Origin: a bacterium
Lineage (GTDB): Bacteria; UBP14; UBA6098; B30-G16
Reading direction: 5' to 3'
Assembly: GCA_027064665.1 (NCBI GenBank)
Contig: JAMOPH010000380.1
Span: 1-6,587 of the forward strand
DNA length: 6,587 nt
The position numbers and the translations under genes are program-made. Below are positions 1-5,958 of the stretch, piece after piece. The stretch's first letter is position 1; the number at the start of each line of letters is the position of its first letter. The notes beneath the pieces were generated by a model. That model did no database searches. It was not told where the DNA came from and saw nothing but the letters and a program-made list of their open reading frames with translations.

Positions 1-2927
1 CCGGAATCGGGCACAAGGTCAAATTCCGCCTCGCCATTGTATAGGTGGACTCCAAGCGAGGCAATGTCTATCCCGGAGCAGACGCACGCATCGGACACAT
101 CCGAGAGCCTGAACCACACCGGCGCAGTGGGCGGACACAGCACCTCCTCGGGATGCCACCTCACAACCACCGGCGGACAGGTGTCGGCTGGCGGCGTTGT
201 GGTATCGCAAACGGTGAAGGAATCCTCGGCAAGCATATGATTGCCGGCGCTGTCGTCTATCGCAAGGGAAAGCAAAACCTCACTTCCACAAGGAATTTCA
301 TAATAGTCCGGGTCAAACCCAACCCACAACCTACATTCGCTCATCGGGTCAACGAGGAGCCCGCTGTCGGGGATAAACACGAAGGTGTCCGCATCACCGG
401 TGGATGTGGAGACAATCATTCTTCCCTCAAGGGAGGCGATATCCAATCCGGAGCATTCGGGGCATCCCCCGGTGCCGTGCGGGTCCTCTATAATCGCCCT
501 GATCACACCGTGATAGCACCACTCGGAGCCGGGAGCAGGATGCCACTCCACAACCTCCGGCGGACAGGTATCGGCGGGCGGTGGTGTTGTGGTGTCGCAA
601 ACGGTGAAGTGGTTGTCCTCAAGCATATGATTGCCGGCGCCGTCATTTATCGCCACGATAACCGTGACCTCGCTTCCCATCGGGATATCGTAATAACTGC
701 TGTCAAACACAACCCACGCTCCGCAGGGTCCCAGAGGGTCAACTCCCAAGCCGCTGTCGGGCACAAAGACAAATGTGTCCGCACCTCCGCCGGGAACCTC
801 AACTATCATCGCAGCCTCAAGACTTTCCAAATCAAGCCCGGAACAATGCGGACAGCCATCAGTGCCGTGGGGGTCAACTATCTGGGCAGTTATCTCATCA
901 TCATAGCACCACTCGGAGCCGGGAGCAGGATGCCACTCCACAACCTCCGGCGGACAGGTGTCCTCAACAACCTCAGGTGTATAGAACACAACACACGCAA
1001 CTCCGACATTGCCAGCCACATCGGGGATGTGGGCGCAAATCTCGTAGCACTGCCCGCCCTCAAGACCCAGCACACCGGTGGGAATACTCACACCACCATA
1101 ATCGTGAGCGTGGTCAAAGTGAACATAATACCCGTCAACCTCGCTCCACACTGTGTCATCGCAGTGGCGAATCAGTATTTCAATTCCCGAGGAATCCACG
1201 CCGGTTCCGGGACAACCGAACTCCTCAAACCGCACACGGAACACCGAATCCAGCCCGGCAACGCCCGAATGGGCATACCAGACGCCATCCTCAAACTCAA
1301 GCGTGTCCCCATCGTGAGGGATATTCCAATACACCTCCGGCGGACAGGTATCAGCAGGTTCCGGCTCAGTGTAGAAAGTGATACATTCCTCACCGTGCAG
1401 TCCAGCATTATCATCTATCCCGGCGCAAATTTCATAACACTGCCCCGGCTCAAGTCCAAGCAGATTGAGAGAACCCTGGGCATCGGCATAATCCCAGCCG
1501 GGGGTATATTCGTATCCATCAATAACTGTCCAGGTGGTGTCATCGCAGTGCCTGAGTTTGATGACGAACGAGGAATCCACCAGCCCCGAAGAGGCACAGT
1601 TCATATCGGATATTTGGATATGGAACGAGGTATCCGTGCCCCCGCCGGGGTTGTGAGTAATCCAGTGGGAGCCGTCAAACTCCAGCGTATCCCCCTCATA
1701 GGGACCATACCAGGTAAGCACAGGCGGGCAGGTGTCGGCAGACGGGCACTCATAAGTGTAAATGGTGTCAATACCATACGCATAGCCCACATTTCCAGCG
1801 ACATCGCCTGCCTGCGCACGAATCTCATAACAATTGCCGCACTCAAGTCCCAGAGCATCGTAAGTGCCGTAGGCGTGCCCGGAGAGTCTGCAGTATGCCG
1901 GGTCCATATGAATATCCAGGCTCGCAGCGGGGACATAGGTCCACTCATCGGTGCCGCAGACCCTTATATTCAGCCCTATAAGGTCCGGCTCAAACGGCGA
2001 TGGCGGACAGAGGGAGTAGTTATCGTTGAAGTAGAATGTCCATCCGGTTTCGCCGGCGCCGTTGTGCCAGTGGGTTCCGTCAAAATAGATAATTGTGTCG
2101 GAGCCAAAGTCCGGGTTGTAAACCTCAGGCGCGCAGGTATCGGGGCAAACTGCAAATGTGGTACATACCGGTTCAGGCATTCTATTGCCCGCATTGTCGG
2201 CAAGGGAAACGCAGATGTCAAAATCGCCACCGGCGGGTAAGATATACATAAGAGAATCACAGGGGACATCGGAGTTGAGGTTGAACCTCATACAGTTGTG
2301 TCCTCCGTAAGGATAGGCGTGAATGTGGGGTCTAATGTCAACAGTATCGCTTCCCACAACGACATACGCGACCAGAGAGGTGGAATCCACTCCAGAATGC
2401 GCTGTGCAGTCGGGGCTGTTGTCGCAGGCGAGGAAACTCAAATGACCGGAGAAACAGGAAGCCCCCGACGGTTCCAGATTCCATCCAACAAAAATCGGTG
2501 GACAATGGTCCGGCAGGTCCTCGGTGAAAAATACCACACATTCAACAGTATCAATTCCACTCGCATCGCTGATATGTGCGCACAACTGATAGACTCCCCC
2601 CGGCTCCAGTCCCAGCGAATCAAAGGAACCCTCGGCATACCCATAGTCATAACTGAACTCAGCATAGTATGGAACATCCTCAAAAGGCGAACCGTTTCTG
2701 GAAATCCTGACCCACAAGGAAGTGGAATCCACACCACCCGAGGCGAAAAAGTCACACTTAAAAGTTGTGTCGGAGTAATATGGGTGGTGATACACCCAAT
2801 GTCCGTCCTCGTAGTTCAGTGTGGCAGAATCAGTTGGCGATGTCCAGTTGATTGTCACAGGGACATATTGCCCCAACGCCACACCGACCGATATCGCGAT
2901 ACAAACCAACAGAATCTTCCTGAACAT
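1..2927 (-). CDS. Large secreted Cys-rich protein with tandem Ig-like repeats (C-terminus off the window)
   Basis: Start chosen at the ATG at 2927, five bases after AGGAGG; the frame then stays open to the left edge, giving at least 975 residues with no stop. Residues 1-19 are a signal peptide (MFRK, hydrophobic run, cut likely after ALG), so the product is exported; the Cys at 9 does not form a lipobox. From residue 20 the protein is tandem repeats that open with DTCPP-like motifs at 140, 263, 398, 526, 656, 786 and 915. Most repeats contain an SGxDxxS motif and end with a DxAGN-type turn before a final strand, which is usual for bacterial Ig-like beta-sandwich domains. I count about 49 Cys and three Lys (4, 57, 457). 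Adhesin, S-layer-like or matrix protein are all possible; the missing C-terminus would show an anchor or sorting domain. No enzymatic motif seen. The reading frame is certain, the function is not. Confidence 0.9.
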   Translation of the reverse strand, partial: MFRKILLVCIAISVGVALGQYVPVTINWTSPTDSATLNYEDGHWVYHHPYYSDTTFKCDFFASGGVDSTSLWVRISRNGSPFEDVPYYAEFSYDYGYAEGSFDSLGLEPGGVYQLCAHISDASGIDTVECVVFFTEDLPDHCPPIFVGWNLEPSGASCFSGHLSFLACDNSPDCTAHSGVDSTSLVAYVVVGSDTVDIRPHIHAYPYGGHNCMRFNLNSDVPCDSLMYILPAGGDFDICVSLADNAGNRMPEPVCTTFAVCPDTCAPEVYNPDFGSDTIIYFDGTHWHNGAGETGWTFYFNDNYSLCPPSPFEPDLIGLNIRVCGTDEWTYVPAASLDIHMDPAYCRLSGHAYGTYDALGLECGNCYEIRAQAGDVAGNVGYAYGIDTIYTYECPSADTCPPVLTWYGPYEGDTLEFDGSHWITHNPGGGTDTSFHIQISDMNCASSGLVDSSFVIKLRHCDDTTWTVIDGYEYTPGWDYADAQGSLNLLGLEPGQCYEICAGIDDNAGLHGEECITFYTEPEPADTCPPEVYWNIPHDGDTLEFEDGVWYAHSGVAGLDSVFRVRFEEFGCPGTGVDSSGIEILIRHCDDTVWSEVDGYYVHFDHAHDYGGVSIPTGVLGLEGGQCYEICAHIPDVAGNVGVACVVFYTPEVVEDTCPPEVVEWHPAPGSEWCYDDEITAQIVDPHGTDGCPHCSGLDLESLEAAMIVEVPGGGADTFVFVPDSGLGVDPLGPCGAWVVFDSSYYDIPMGSEVTVIVAINDGAGNHMLEDNHFTVCDTTTPPPADTCPPEVVEWHPAPGSEWCYHGVIRAIIEDPHGTGGCPECSGLDIASLEGRMIVSTSTGDADTFVFIPDSGLLVDPMSECRLWVGFDPDYYEIPCGSEVLLSLAIDDSAGNHMLAEDSFTVCDTTTPPADTCPPVVVRWHPEEVLCPPTAPVWFRLSDVSDACVCSGIDIASLGVHLYNGEAEFDLVPDS
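513..569. repeat. Exact 57-bp direct repeat, copy 1 (start of repeat 7)
   Basis: Identical base for base to 903-959, exactly 390 bp away (130 codons). It encodes the linker and first strand of the class B repeat (DTCPPEVVEWHPAPG and following). Perfect DNA identity inside otherwise diverged repeats points to recent duplication or gene conversion. Confidence 0.93.
903..959. repeat. Exact 57-bp direct repeat, copy 2 (start of repeat 6)
   Basis: Second copy of the segment at 513-569, in the same orientation and reading frame. A further exact 21-bp pair with the same 390-bp period lies at 230-250 and 620-640, covering the AGNHML codons at the ends of repeats 7 and 6. Confidence 0.93.
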
Positions 2928-2931
2928 AATT

Positions 2932-2938
2932 CCCTCCT
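2932..2938 (-). promoter_or_regulatory. Ribosome binding site of the repeat protein
   Basis: AGGAGGG on the minus strand, with AGGAGG five bases before the ATG at 2927. It decides the start and shows that the minus strand, not the open plus strand, is the coding one here. Confidence 0.85.
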
Positions 2939-2959
2939 GTTTTTTGTTCTCTTGTGCAA

Positions 2960-2987
2960 AAATTAAAAAATAAAAGTTAAAAGTCAA
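2960..2987 (-). promoter_or_regulatory. Possible promoter of the repeat protein
   Basis: The 118-bp gap between sufB and the repeat protein becomes very A/T-rich towards the gene. On the minus strand TTGACT (2982-2987) is followed after 16 bp by TAATTT (2960-2965). The -35 is good and the -10 weak (3 of 6). No hairpin plus U-tract was found in the gap, so read-through from sufCB is also possible. Confidence 0.4.
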
Positions 2988-3045
2988 GTTTTACAAATGA
3001 AGGGAACCTGGCAAGAACTTGGAGACTATGGGTATTCCGAACAAC

Positions 3046-3966
3046 TTATGCTCCCAACAATCCCGAGACAATCAGGTCCACGGCTTCCTCCTCGGAGAGC
3101 CCGCGAGCCATAAGGGTTTCCAACTGCTTGGTGTCCACACTTCCGATGGCGGCTTCGTGGGTAATGTGCGCCTTGGGGTGAGCCACCTCAACGATGGGAA
3201 TCGCCTGCGCCGAACCTCTGCCCTGCACAATCTCCTTGCAGTCCACATGACCACGGGCATAGGCGGCTCTGGCGACAAGTTTGTTGTAAACCTCAGCCCT
3301 CGCCTCGTCCTTGACTGCAATCCGGGAATTTAAAACTCCGGTGGAGTGTTCGCCCACCAGATAGGCGGTCTCACGGGTCTTTATAATATCATCTCCGCTG
3401 CCGCTGATTTTGGTGGTCATCTCAACCACACTGCGGGCATCGCACTCTGCCTCATAGTCAAGATTTATCTCCCCAACACGACCGCGGAGAAGTTCAAAAT
3501 CGCTTTTGTATCTGGCGCCCTCTCCCAGACTGACTTTGGTTTTTGTGTCAATAAAAATCCCCCCCTTGGGCGAGTGAATGTGCCTTTCTATATAGGAATA
3601 GTTCGCGCCGCGCCCAATTTTGGCAGTCGCATTCATAATATGCTTTATATCCCCGCCGTAGGGGAAAATGCAGTGGCTGAAAATATCTATTTTCGCGCCG
3701 TCCTCAACAATAATATCCATCAGTATCCGCTGAACCGCTTGAGTGTGGGTGATGCCCAAACACAAGTGAACAGGCTTTTTTATTATCGCCCCCTCTTTGA
3801 CGACCATCTTGATTGAAACGCCATCGGACAGTTCCTCGGTCTGGATTTCTATTCCCGGAATATCGTTCCGGCTGAGGACTTTATTGAGGTTTATCATCAG
3901 ATGTGCCGTCTCGGGGTCGTGAAGCACATCATCAATGCCCGCAAGTTTAGAAAGGTCTTTGCTCAT
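3046..3966 (-). CDS. sufB: SufB/SufD-family Fe-S cluster scaffold, short (SmsB-like) form
   Basis: 306 residues, partner of the SufC ATPase in building Fe-S clusters in the cytoplasm. The last 70 residues align by eye with the SufB core: VDC (Cys243) sits where E. coli SufB has its essential Cys405, and THEA (His270-Glu271) matches the SufB LEHEA segment with His433-Glu434; the helical end (GLSEEEAVDLIVSG) matches GISEEDAISMIVNG. The N-terminal extension of the long SufB (about 495 residues) is absent, and there is no separate sufD, so a homodimer bound to two SufC is likely. The length resembles methanogen SufB and the SmsB of the minimal SUF-like system described in archaea and anaerobes. 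The ATG overlaps the sufC stop (ATGA), with GGGGAG (3975-3980) eight bases upstream. Family assignment is firm; that it works as SmsB is inferred. Confidence 0.93.
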   Translation of the reverse strand: MSKDLSKLAGIDDVLHDPETAHLMINLNKVLSRNDIPGIEIQTEELSDGVSIKMVVKEGAIIKKPVHLCLGITHTQAVQRILMDIIVEDGAKIDIFSHCIFPYGGDIKHIMNATAKIGRGANYSYIERHIHSPKGGIFIDTKTKVSLGEGARYKSDFELLRGRVGEINLDYEAECDARSVVEMTTKISGSGDDIIKTRETAYLVGEHSTGVLNSRIAVKDEARAEVYNKLVARAAYARGHVDCKEIVQGRGSAQAIPIVEVAHPKAHITHEAAIGSVDTKQLETLMARGLSEEEAVDLIVSGLLGA

Positions 3967-4700
3967 ATTGGGAACTCCCCGTTTAGTTCGGGTTGATTTT
4001 TGTGTCTGCAGGGAATACAGTTGCCCTTGAAATAGGGCAAAAGTTTTTCCATCGGTCCGTCCTCAAGGATTTCGCCGCGGCACATCAAAAACGCGTGTTC
4101 TGCGTGCTCCATAACCACCGGGCTGTGGGTAATCAGAAGGACTGTGGTGCCCTGCTGTTTTAGATATTTTATCGCGCCGAAGATGTTTTCCAGCGACATA
4201 ACATCAATTCCCGAGTCGGGCTCATCAAGCATAACCAATTTGGGGCGCATAGCCAAGATTGAGGCGAGTTCAATTTTTTTGCGCTCGCCGCCGCTGAGGG
4301 TTTTGTCCACCGCGCGGTTGATGTATTCCGGACCCAGACCAACCCGCTCAAGCGCCTGTTTGACGGCATCCGTGGATTTCTCCTTCGCCGCCGCCAGAAT
4401 GAACTGCCTGACACTCAGCCCCTCAAATCGGGCAGGCTCCTGCCACGCAAGAGTTATCCCCCTGCGGGCGCGCTCATCTATGGACAGACCCTTTATGCTC
4501 TCGCCCTCAAAAATTATGTCGCCCTCAATGTTCCGGTATCCCTCAAGCCCCATTATGGTGTAGGCGAGCGATGATTTCCCCGCACCATTGGGACCCACTA
4601 TCGCGTGAATCCTGCCCGCGGTTACGCTCATCGTGAGATTGTCCAGGATTTTCCTGCCGTCAAGGGTGAGGGTGAGGTTTTGAACTTTGAGTATCTCCAT
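3963..4700 (-). CDS. sufC: SufC Fe-S assembly ATPase (ABC-type, soluble)
   Basis: 245 residues from the ATG at 4700; a GTG six bases further out would add two residues but would collide with the AGGTG ribosome binding site. ABC ATPase motifs are complete and in order: Walker A GPNGAGKS (36-43), Q-loop WQEP (86-89), signature LSGGE (135-139), Walker B LVMLDE (155-160), D-loop SGID (163-166) and switch His192. The DEPDSGID text is typical of SufC rather than of ABC transporters, and no membrane partner is present. It powers conformational change in the SufB partner encoded by the overlapping next gene. Odd feature: a roughly 20-residue C-terminal tail with Cys228-x-x-Cys231, not part of the canonical ATPase motifs and absent from E. 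coli SufC as I remember it. No sufS, sufU or sufE is adjacent. Confidence 0.95.
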   Translation of the reverse strand: MEILKVQNLTLTLDGRKILDNLTMSVTAGRIHAIVGPNGAGKSSLAYTIMGLEGYRNIEGDIIFEGESIKGLSIDERARRGITLAWQEPARFEGLSVRQFILAAAKEKSTDAVKQALERVGLGPEYINRAVDKTLSGGERKKIELASILAMRPKLVMLDEPDSGIDVMSLENIFGAIKYLKQQGTTVLLITHSPVVMEHAEHAFLMCRGEILEDGPMEKLLPYFKGNCIPCRHKNQPELNGEFPI

Positions 4701-4726
4701 TCCCACCTGCTTAAAGGTTGAAGCCC

Positions 4727-4749
4727 AAATTTAAGACAGTCTAAAATTT
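4727..4749. promoter_or_regulatory. Candidate operator: 23-bp inverted repeat at the suf promoter
   Basis: Half-sites AAATTTAAGAC (4727-4737) and GTCTAAAATTT (4739-4749) are inverted around A4738; ten of eleven positions pair, the only mismatch being 4733/4743. It lies 27 bp upstream of the sufC ATG and covers the likely -10 and spacer, the place expected for a repressor site. The protein is unknown; an Rrf2/IscR-type Fe-S regulator is a guess from context. Confidence 0.55.
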
Positions 4750-4755
4750 CCGCAA
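4728..4755 (-). promoter_or_regulatory. Possible sufCB promoter
   Basis: On the minus strand TTGCGG (4750-4755), 16 bp, then TAAATT (4728-4733). The -35 is weak (3 of 6), the -10 fair (4 of 6). It would start transcription about 20 bp before the sufC ATG. The weak match plus the overlapping dyad would suit a regulated promoter. Confidence 0.35.
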
Positions 4756-4801
4756 GAAAAATTTTTTCACTTTTCAAACACAAAATTTTTTATAAATATC
4801 C

Positions 4802-4830
4802 TTGACAAGAGTCGGTCTTTTCCTTTTGAT
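4802..4830 (+). promoter_or_regulatory. Sigma70-like promoter of rplM-rpsI
   Basis: A perfect -35 TTGACA (4802-4807), a 17-bp spacer and a -10 TTTGAT (4825-4830, 4 of 6). Upstream are A/T tracts (4757-4767 and 4782-4791), placed where an UP element would lie, as is common for ribosomal protein promoters. The leader would be only about 25 bases, leaving no room for a structured regulatory leader before rplM. Confidence 0.6.
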
Positions 4831-4851
4831 TTGAACTTAATTTGGACACAA

Positions 4852-4858
4852 GAGGTGA
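4852..4858 (+). promoter_or_regulatory. Ribosome binding site of rplM
   Basis: GAGGTGA, three bases before the ATG at 4862; it fixes the rplM start. The same heptamer is used again for rpsI. Confidence 0.8.
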
Positions 4859-4861
4859 GAT

Positions 4862-5311
4862 ATGAGGGAAAAGATTCAAAGGACACCGGTGCCGAAGGCA
4901 AAGGATATCCAGCGCAAGTGGTATGTGGTTGATGCCAGCGGCAAGATTTTGGGCAGGCTTGCCAGCGAGGTGGCAAAAATCCTGCGCGGAAAGGGCAAGC
5001 CAATCTGGACACCGCACCTTGATGTCGGCGATTTTGTCATAATTGTCAACGCCAGCAAAGTGCGCCTGACGGGAAAGAAACTTCAGCAGAAGGAACTCCG
5101 CTGGTATACCGGCTATCCCGGCGGACTCAGGAGCATAAAGTATGCTGACCTTCTGCGGAAAAACCCGGTTAAGGCGGTGGAGCACGCCGTGCGCGGGATG
5201 CTTCCCAAAAACAGACTGGGCAGGAAAATGTTCCGCAAACTCAAGGTCTATGCCGGACCGGAGCATCCCCATCAGGCGCAAAAGCCCGAACCACTTGAAC
5301 TGGACATATAA
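4862..5311 (+). CDS. rplM: 50S ribosomal protein L13 (uL13)
   Basis: 149 residues, close to the usual 142-150. It is an early-binding protein of the large ribosomal subunit. The N-terminal part (RKWYVVDASGKILGRLAS) and the signature GMLPKNRLGRKMFRKLKVY followed by AGPEHPHQAQ are diagnostic. The TAA stop overlaps an ATG (TAATG) that opens an 8-codon minigene running into the rpsI ribosome binding site. First gene of an L13-S9 pair, transcribed away from sufC from its own promoter at 4802-4830. Nothing missing or unusual in the protein. Confidence 0.98.
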   Translation: MREKIQRTPVPKAKDIQRKWYVVDASGKILGRLASEVAKILRGKGKPIWTPHLDVGDFVIIVNASKVRLTGKKLQQKELRWYTGYPGGLRSIKYADLLRKNPVKAVEHAVRGMLPKNRLGRKMFRKLKVYAGPEHPHQAQKPEPLELDI

Positions 5312-5337
5312 TGGCGAAAACAAAACCCAAGAGGTGA
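5311..5337 (+). CDS. Possible 8-codon minigene between rplM and rpsI
   Basis: The rplM stop and this ATG overlap as TAATG, so terminating ribosomes could restart here and read MAKTKPKR, ending at TGA 5335-5337. Its last codons AAG AGG TGA are the rpsI ribosome binding site. The peptide looks like the basic N-terminus of a ribosomal protein, so it may be a relic of an older rpsI start, a coupling device, or chance. No evidence that the peptide itself matters. Confidence 0.25.
   Translation: MAKTKPKR
5331..5337 (+). promoter_or_regulatory. Ribosome binding site of rpsI
   Basis: GAGGTGA, seven bases before the ATG at 5345; it decides that start and contains the stop codon of the preceding minigene. 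Confidence 0.8.
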
Positions 5338-5344
5338 AATAGAT

Positions 5345-5740
5345 ATGGCAAGAGAGGGATTTTACGCCACAGGGAGAAGGAAAGAGGCGGTTGCAAAGGT
5401 CTGGCTTTTCCCCGAGGGGACCGGGAGGATAATCATCAACGGCAGGAAGCCCACGCAGTATTTTGGGCGCGAGGATTTGGTGATTCATATGATTGAGCCG
5501 CTCCGCGTGACCGATATGGAGGGCAAGTTTGACATAAAGATCAAGGCGCACGGAGGCGGTATCACGGGTCACGCGGGCGCCGCAAGACTGGGAATCGCCC
5601 GGGCGCTGGTCAAATACAACCCAGAATTCAGACCAATCCTGCGCAAGGGCGGTTTCCTGACCCGCGACCCCAGAATGGTGGAGCGCAAAAAATACGGCCG
5701 CCCCAAGGCAAGAAAGAGATTCCAGTTCTCCAAGCGTTAA
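5345..5740 (+). CDS. rpsI: 30S ribosomal protein S9 (uS9)
   Basis: 131 residues, full length for the family (about 130). S9 sits in the head of the small subunit and its C-terminal tail reaches the P-site tRNA. Seen here: the N-terminal YATGRRKEAVAKV strand, the family signature GGGITGHAGAARLGIARAL, and the basic C-terminal tail KKYGRPKARKRFQFSKR ending in the invariant Lys-Arg. Start set by GAGGTGA at 5331-5337. It lies 33 bp after rplM and is almost surely co-transcribed with it. The following gap to rpsB is far longer (256 bp), so rpsB may be a separate or separately controlled unit. Confidence 0.98.
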   Translation: MAREGFYATGRRKEAVAKVWLFPEGTGRIIINGRKPTQYFGREDLVIHMIEPLRVTDMEGKFDIKIKAHGGGITGHAGAARLGIARALVKYNPEFRPILRKGGFLTRDPRMVERKKYGRPKARKRFQFSKR

Positions 5741-5877
5741 AGGACAGAGCAAGGGAAATTTTGTCCGCGGGTGCCATAAGCCAAAGACGGGGTGGTTTTT
5801 GCTCCGCGGCGTTCTGTTTGAAACTGACGGAAATTTGCAGTTTTTCGGTGGAACTTTGTCATATTTAGTAAAATCAA

Positions 5878-5897
5878 TGCCCGGCTGATGCCGGGCA
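5878..5897. other. Perfect 8-bp hairpin between rpsI and rpsB
   Basis: TGCCCGGC, loop TGAT, GCCGGGCA. Very stable, but no run of T follows on either strand, so it is not a standard intrinsic terminator. It may end or protect the rpsI transcript, or lie at the 5' end of the rpsB transcript if the TAAAAT at 5869-5874 is used. Confidence 0.7.
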
Positions 5898-5912
5898 AAT
5901 TCACACGCCGAT

Positions 5913-5958
5913 TGGTCTCCCCGGGTCCCGAGTTGAATCGGGTGGGGATAAAAGACCA
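5913..5958 (+). promoter_or_regulatory. Compound three-helix RNA structure in the rpsB leader
   Basis: Three nested helices: TGGTCT (5913-5918) with AGACCA (5953-5958); CCCC (5919-5922) with GGGG (5944-5947); CCCGA (5927-5931) with TCGGG (5938-5942), closed by the loop GTTGAA. The unpaired GGGT (5923-5926) and ATAAA (5948-5952) form asymmetric interior loops of the kind proteins bind. GGTC at 5966-5969 can also pair with GACC (5954-5957), giving a competing fold next to the ribosome binding site. Confidence 0.5.

Larger units (their letters stand above)
3..2870 (-). repeat. Seven complete and one partial protein repeats, about 120-135 residues each
   Basis: Repeat boundaries set at the D of DTCPP or its variants (DHCPP, DTCAP): residues 20-139, 140-262, 263-397, 398-525, 526-655, 656-785, 786-914 and 915 to the edge. 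Two classes are visible. Class A (repeats 1, 3, 4, 5) has a DGxxW or DGxHW motif near its start and LGLExGxCYEI-like text before the DxAGN turn. Class B (repeats 2, 6, 7, 8) has a W-x-P motif after the opening and, in 6 and 7, CPHCSGLD or CPECSGLD. Spacing is almost constant in repeats 4-7 (128-130 residues), suggesting growth by unit duplication. Confidence 0.88.

Noticed and set aside
230..959. Regularly spaced repeats as a possible CRISPR array
   Set aside because: The period is 390 bp, the repeats are in frame, and the DNA between them codes for the same domain. They are protein repeats.
773..1381. 202-codon plus-strand frame rich in Arg, Gln, His and Pro
   Set aside because: Periodic composition comes from the repeats read in the wrong frame and strand; no family resemblance.
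45..2240. 731-codon open frame on the plus strand
   Set aside because: It is exactly codon-on-codon antisense to the repeat protein. It stays open because that gene avoids TTA, CTA and TCA codons. The minus frame has a ribosome binding site, signal peptide and repeats; the plus frame has none.
2..2927. Lipoprotein signal because of Cys9
   Set aside because: The residues before Cys9 (LLV) do not make a lipobox, which needs G, A or S just before the Cys; a standard signal peptide ending in ALG fits better.
2298..2966. 222-codon plus-strand frame
   Set aside because: Antisense to the first repeats and the start region of the secreted protein, with low-complexity Arg/Gln/His text and no ribosome binding site. 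Shadow.
3346..3816. 156-codon plus-strand frame inside sufB
   Set aside because: Antisense to a clear SufB family protein; no ribosome binding site and no recognisable domain.
5878..5897. Intrinsic terminator after rpsI
   Set aside because: The stem is strong but no T-run follows on either strand, and it lies about 140 bp past the rpsI stop.
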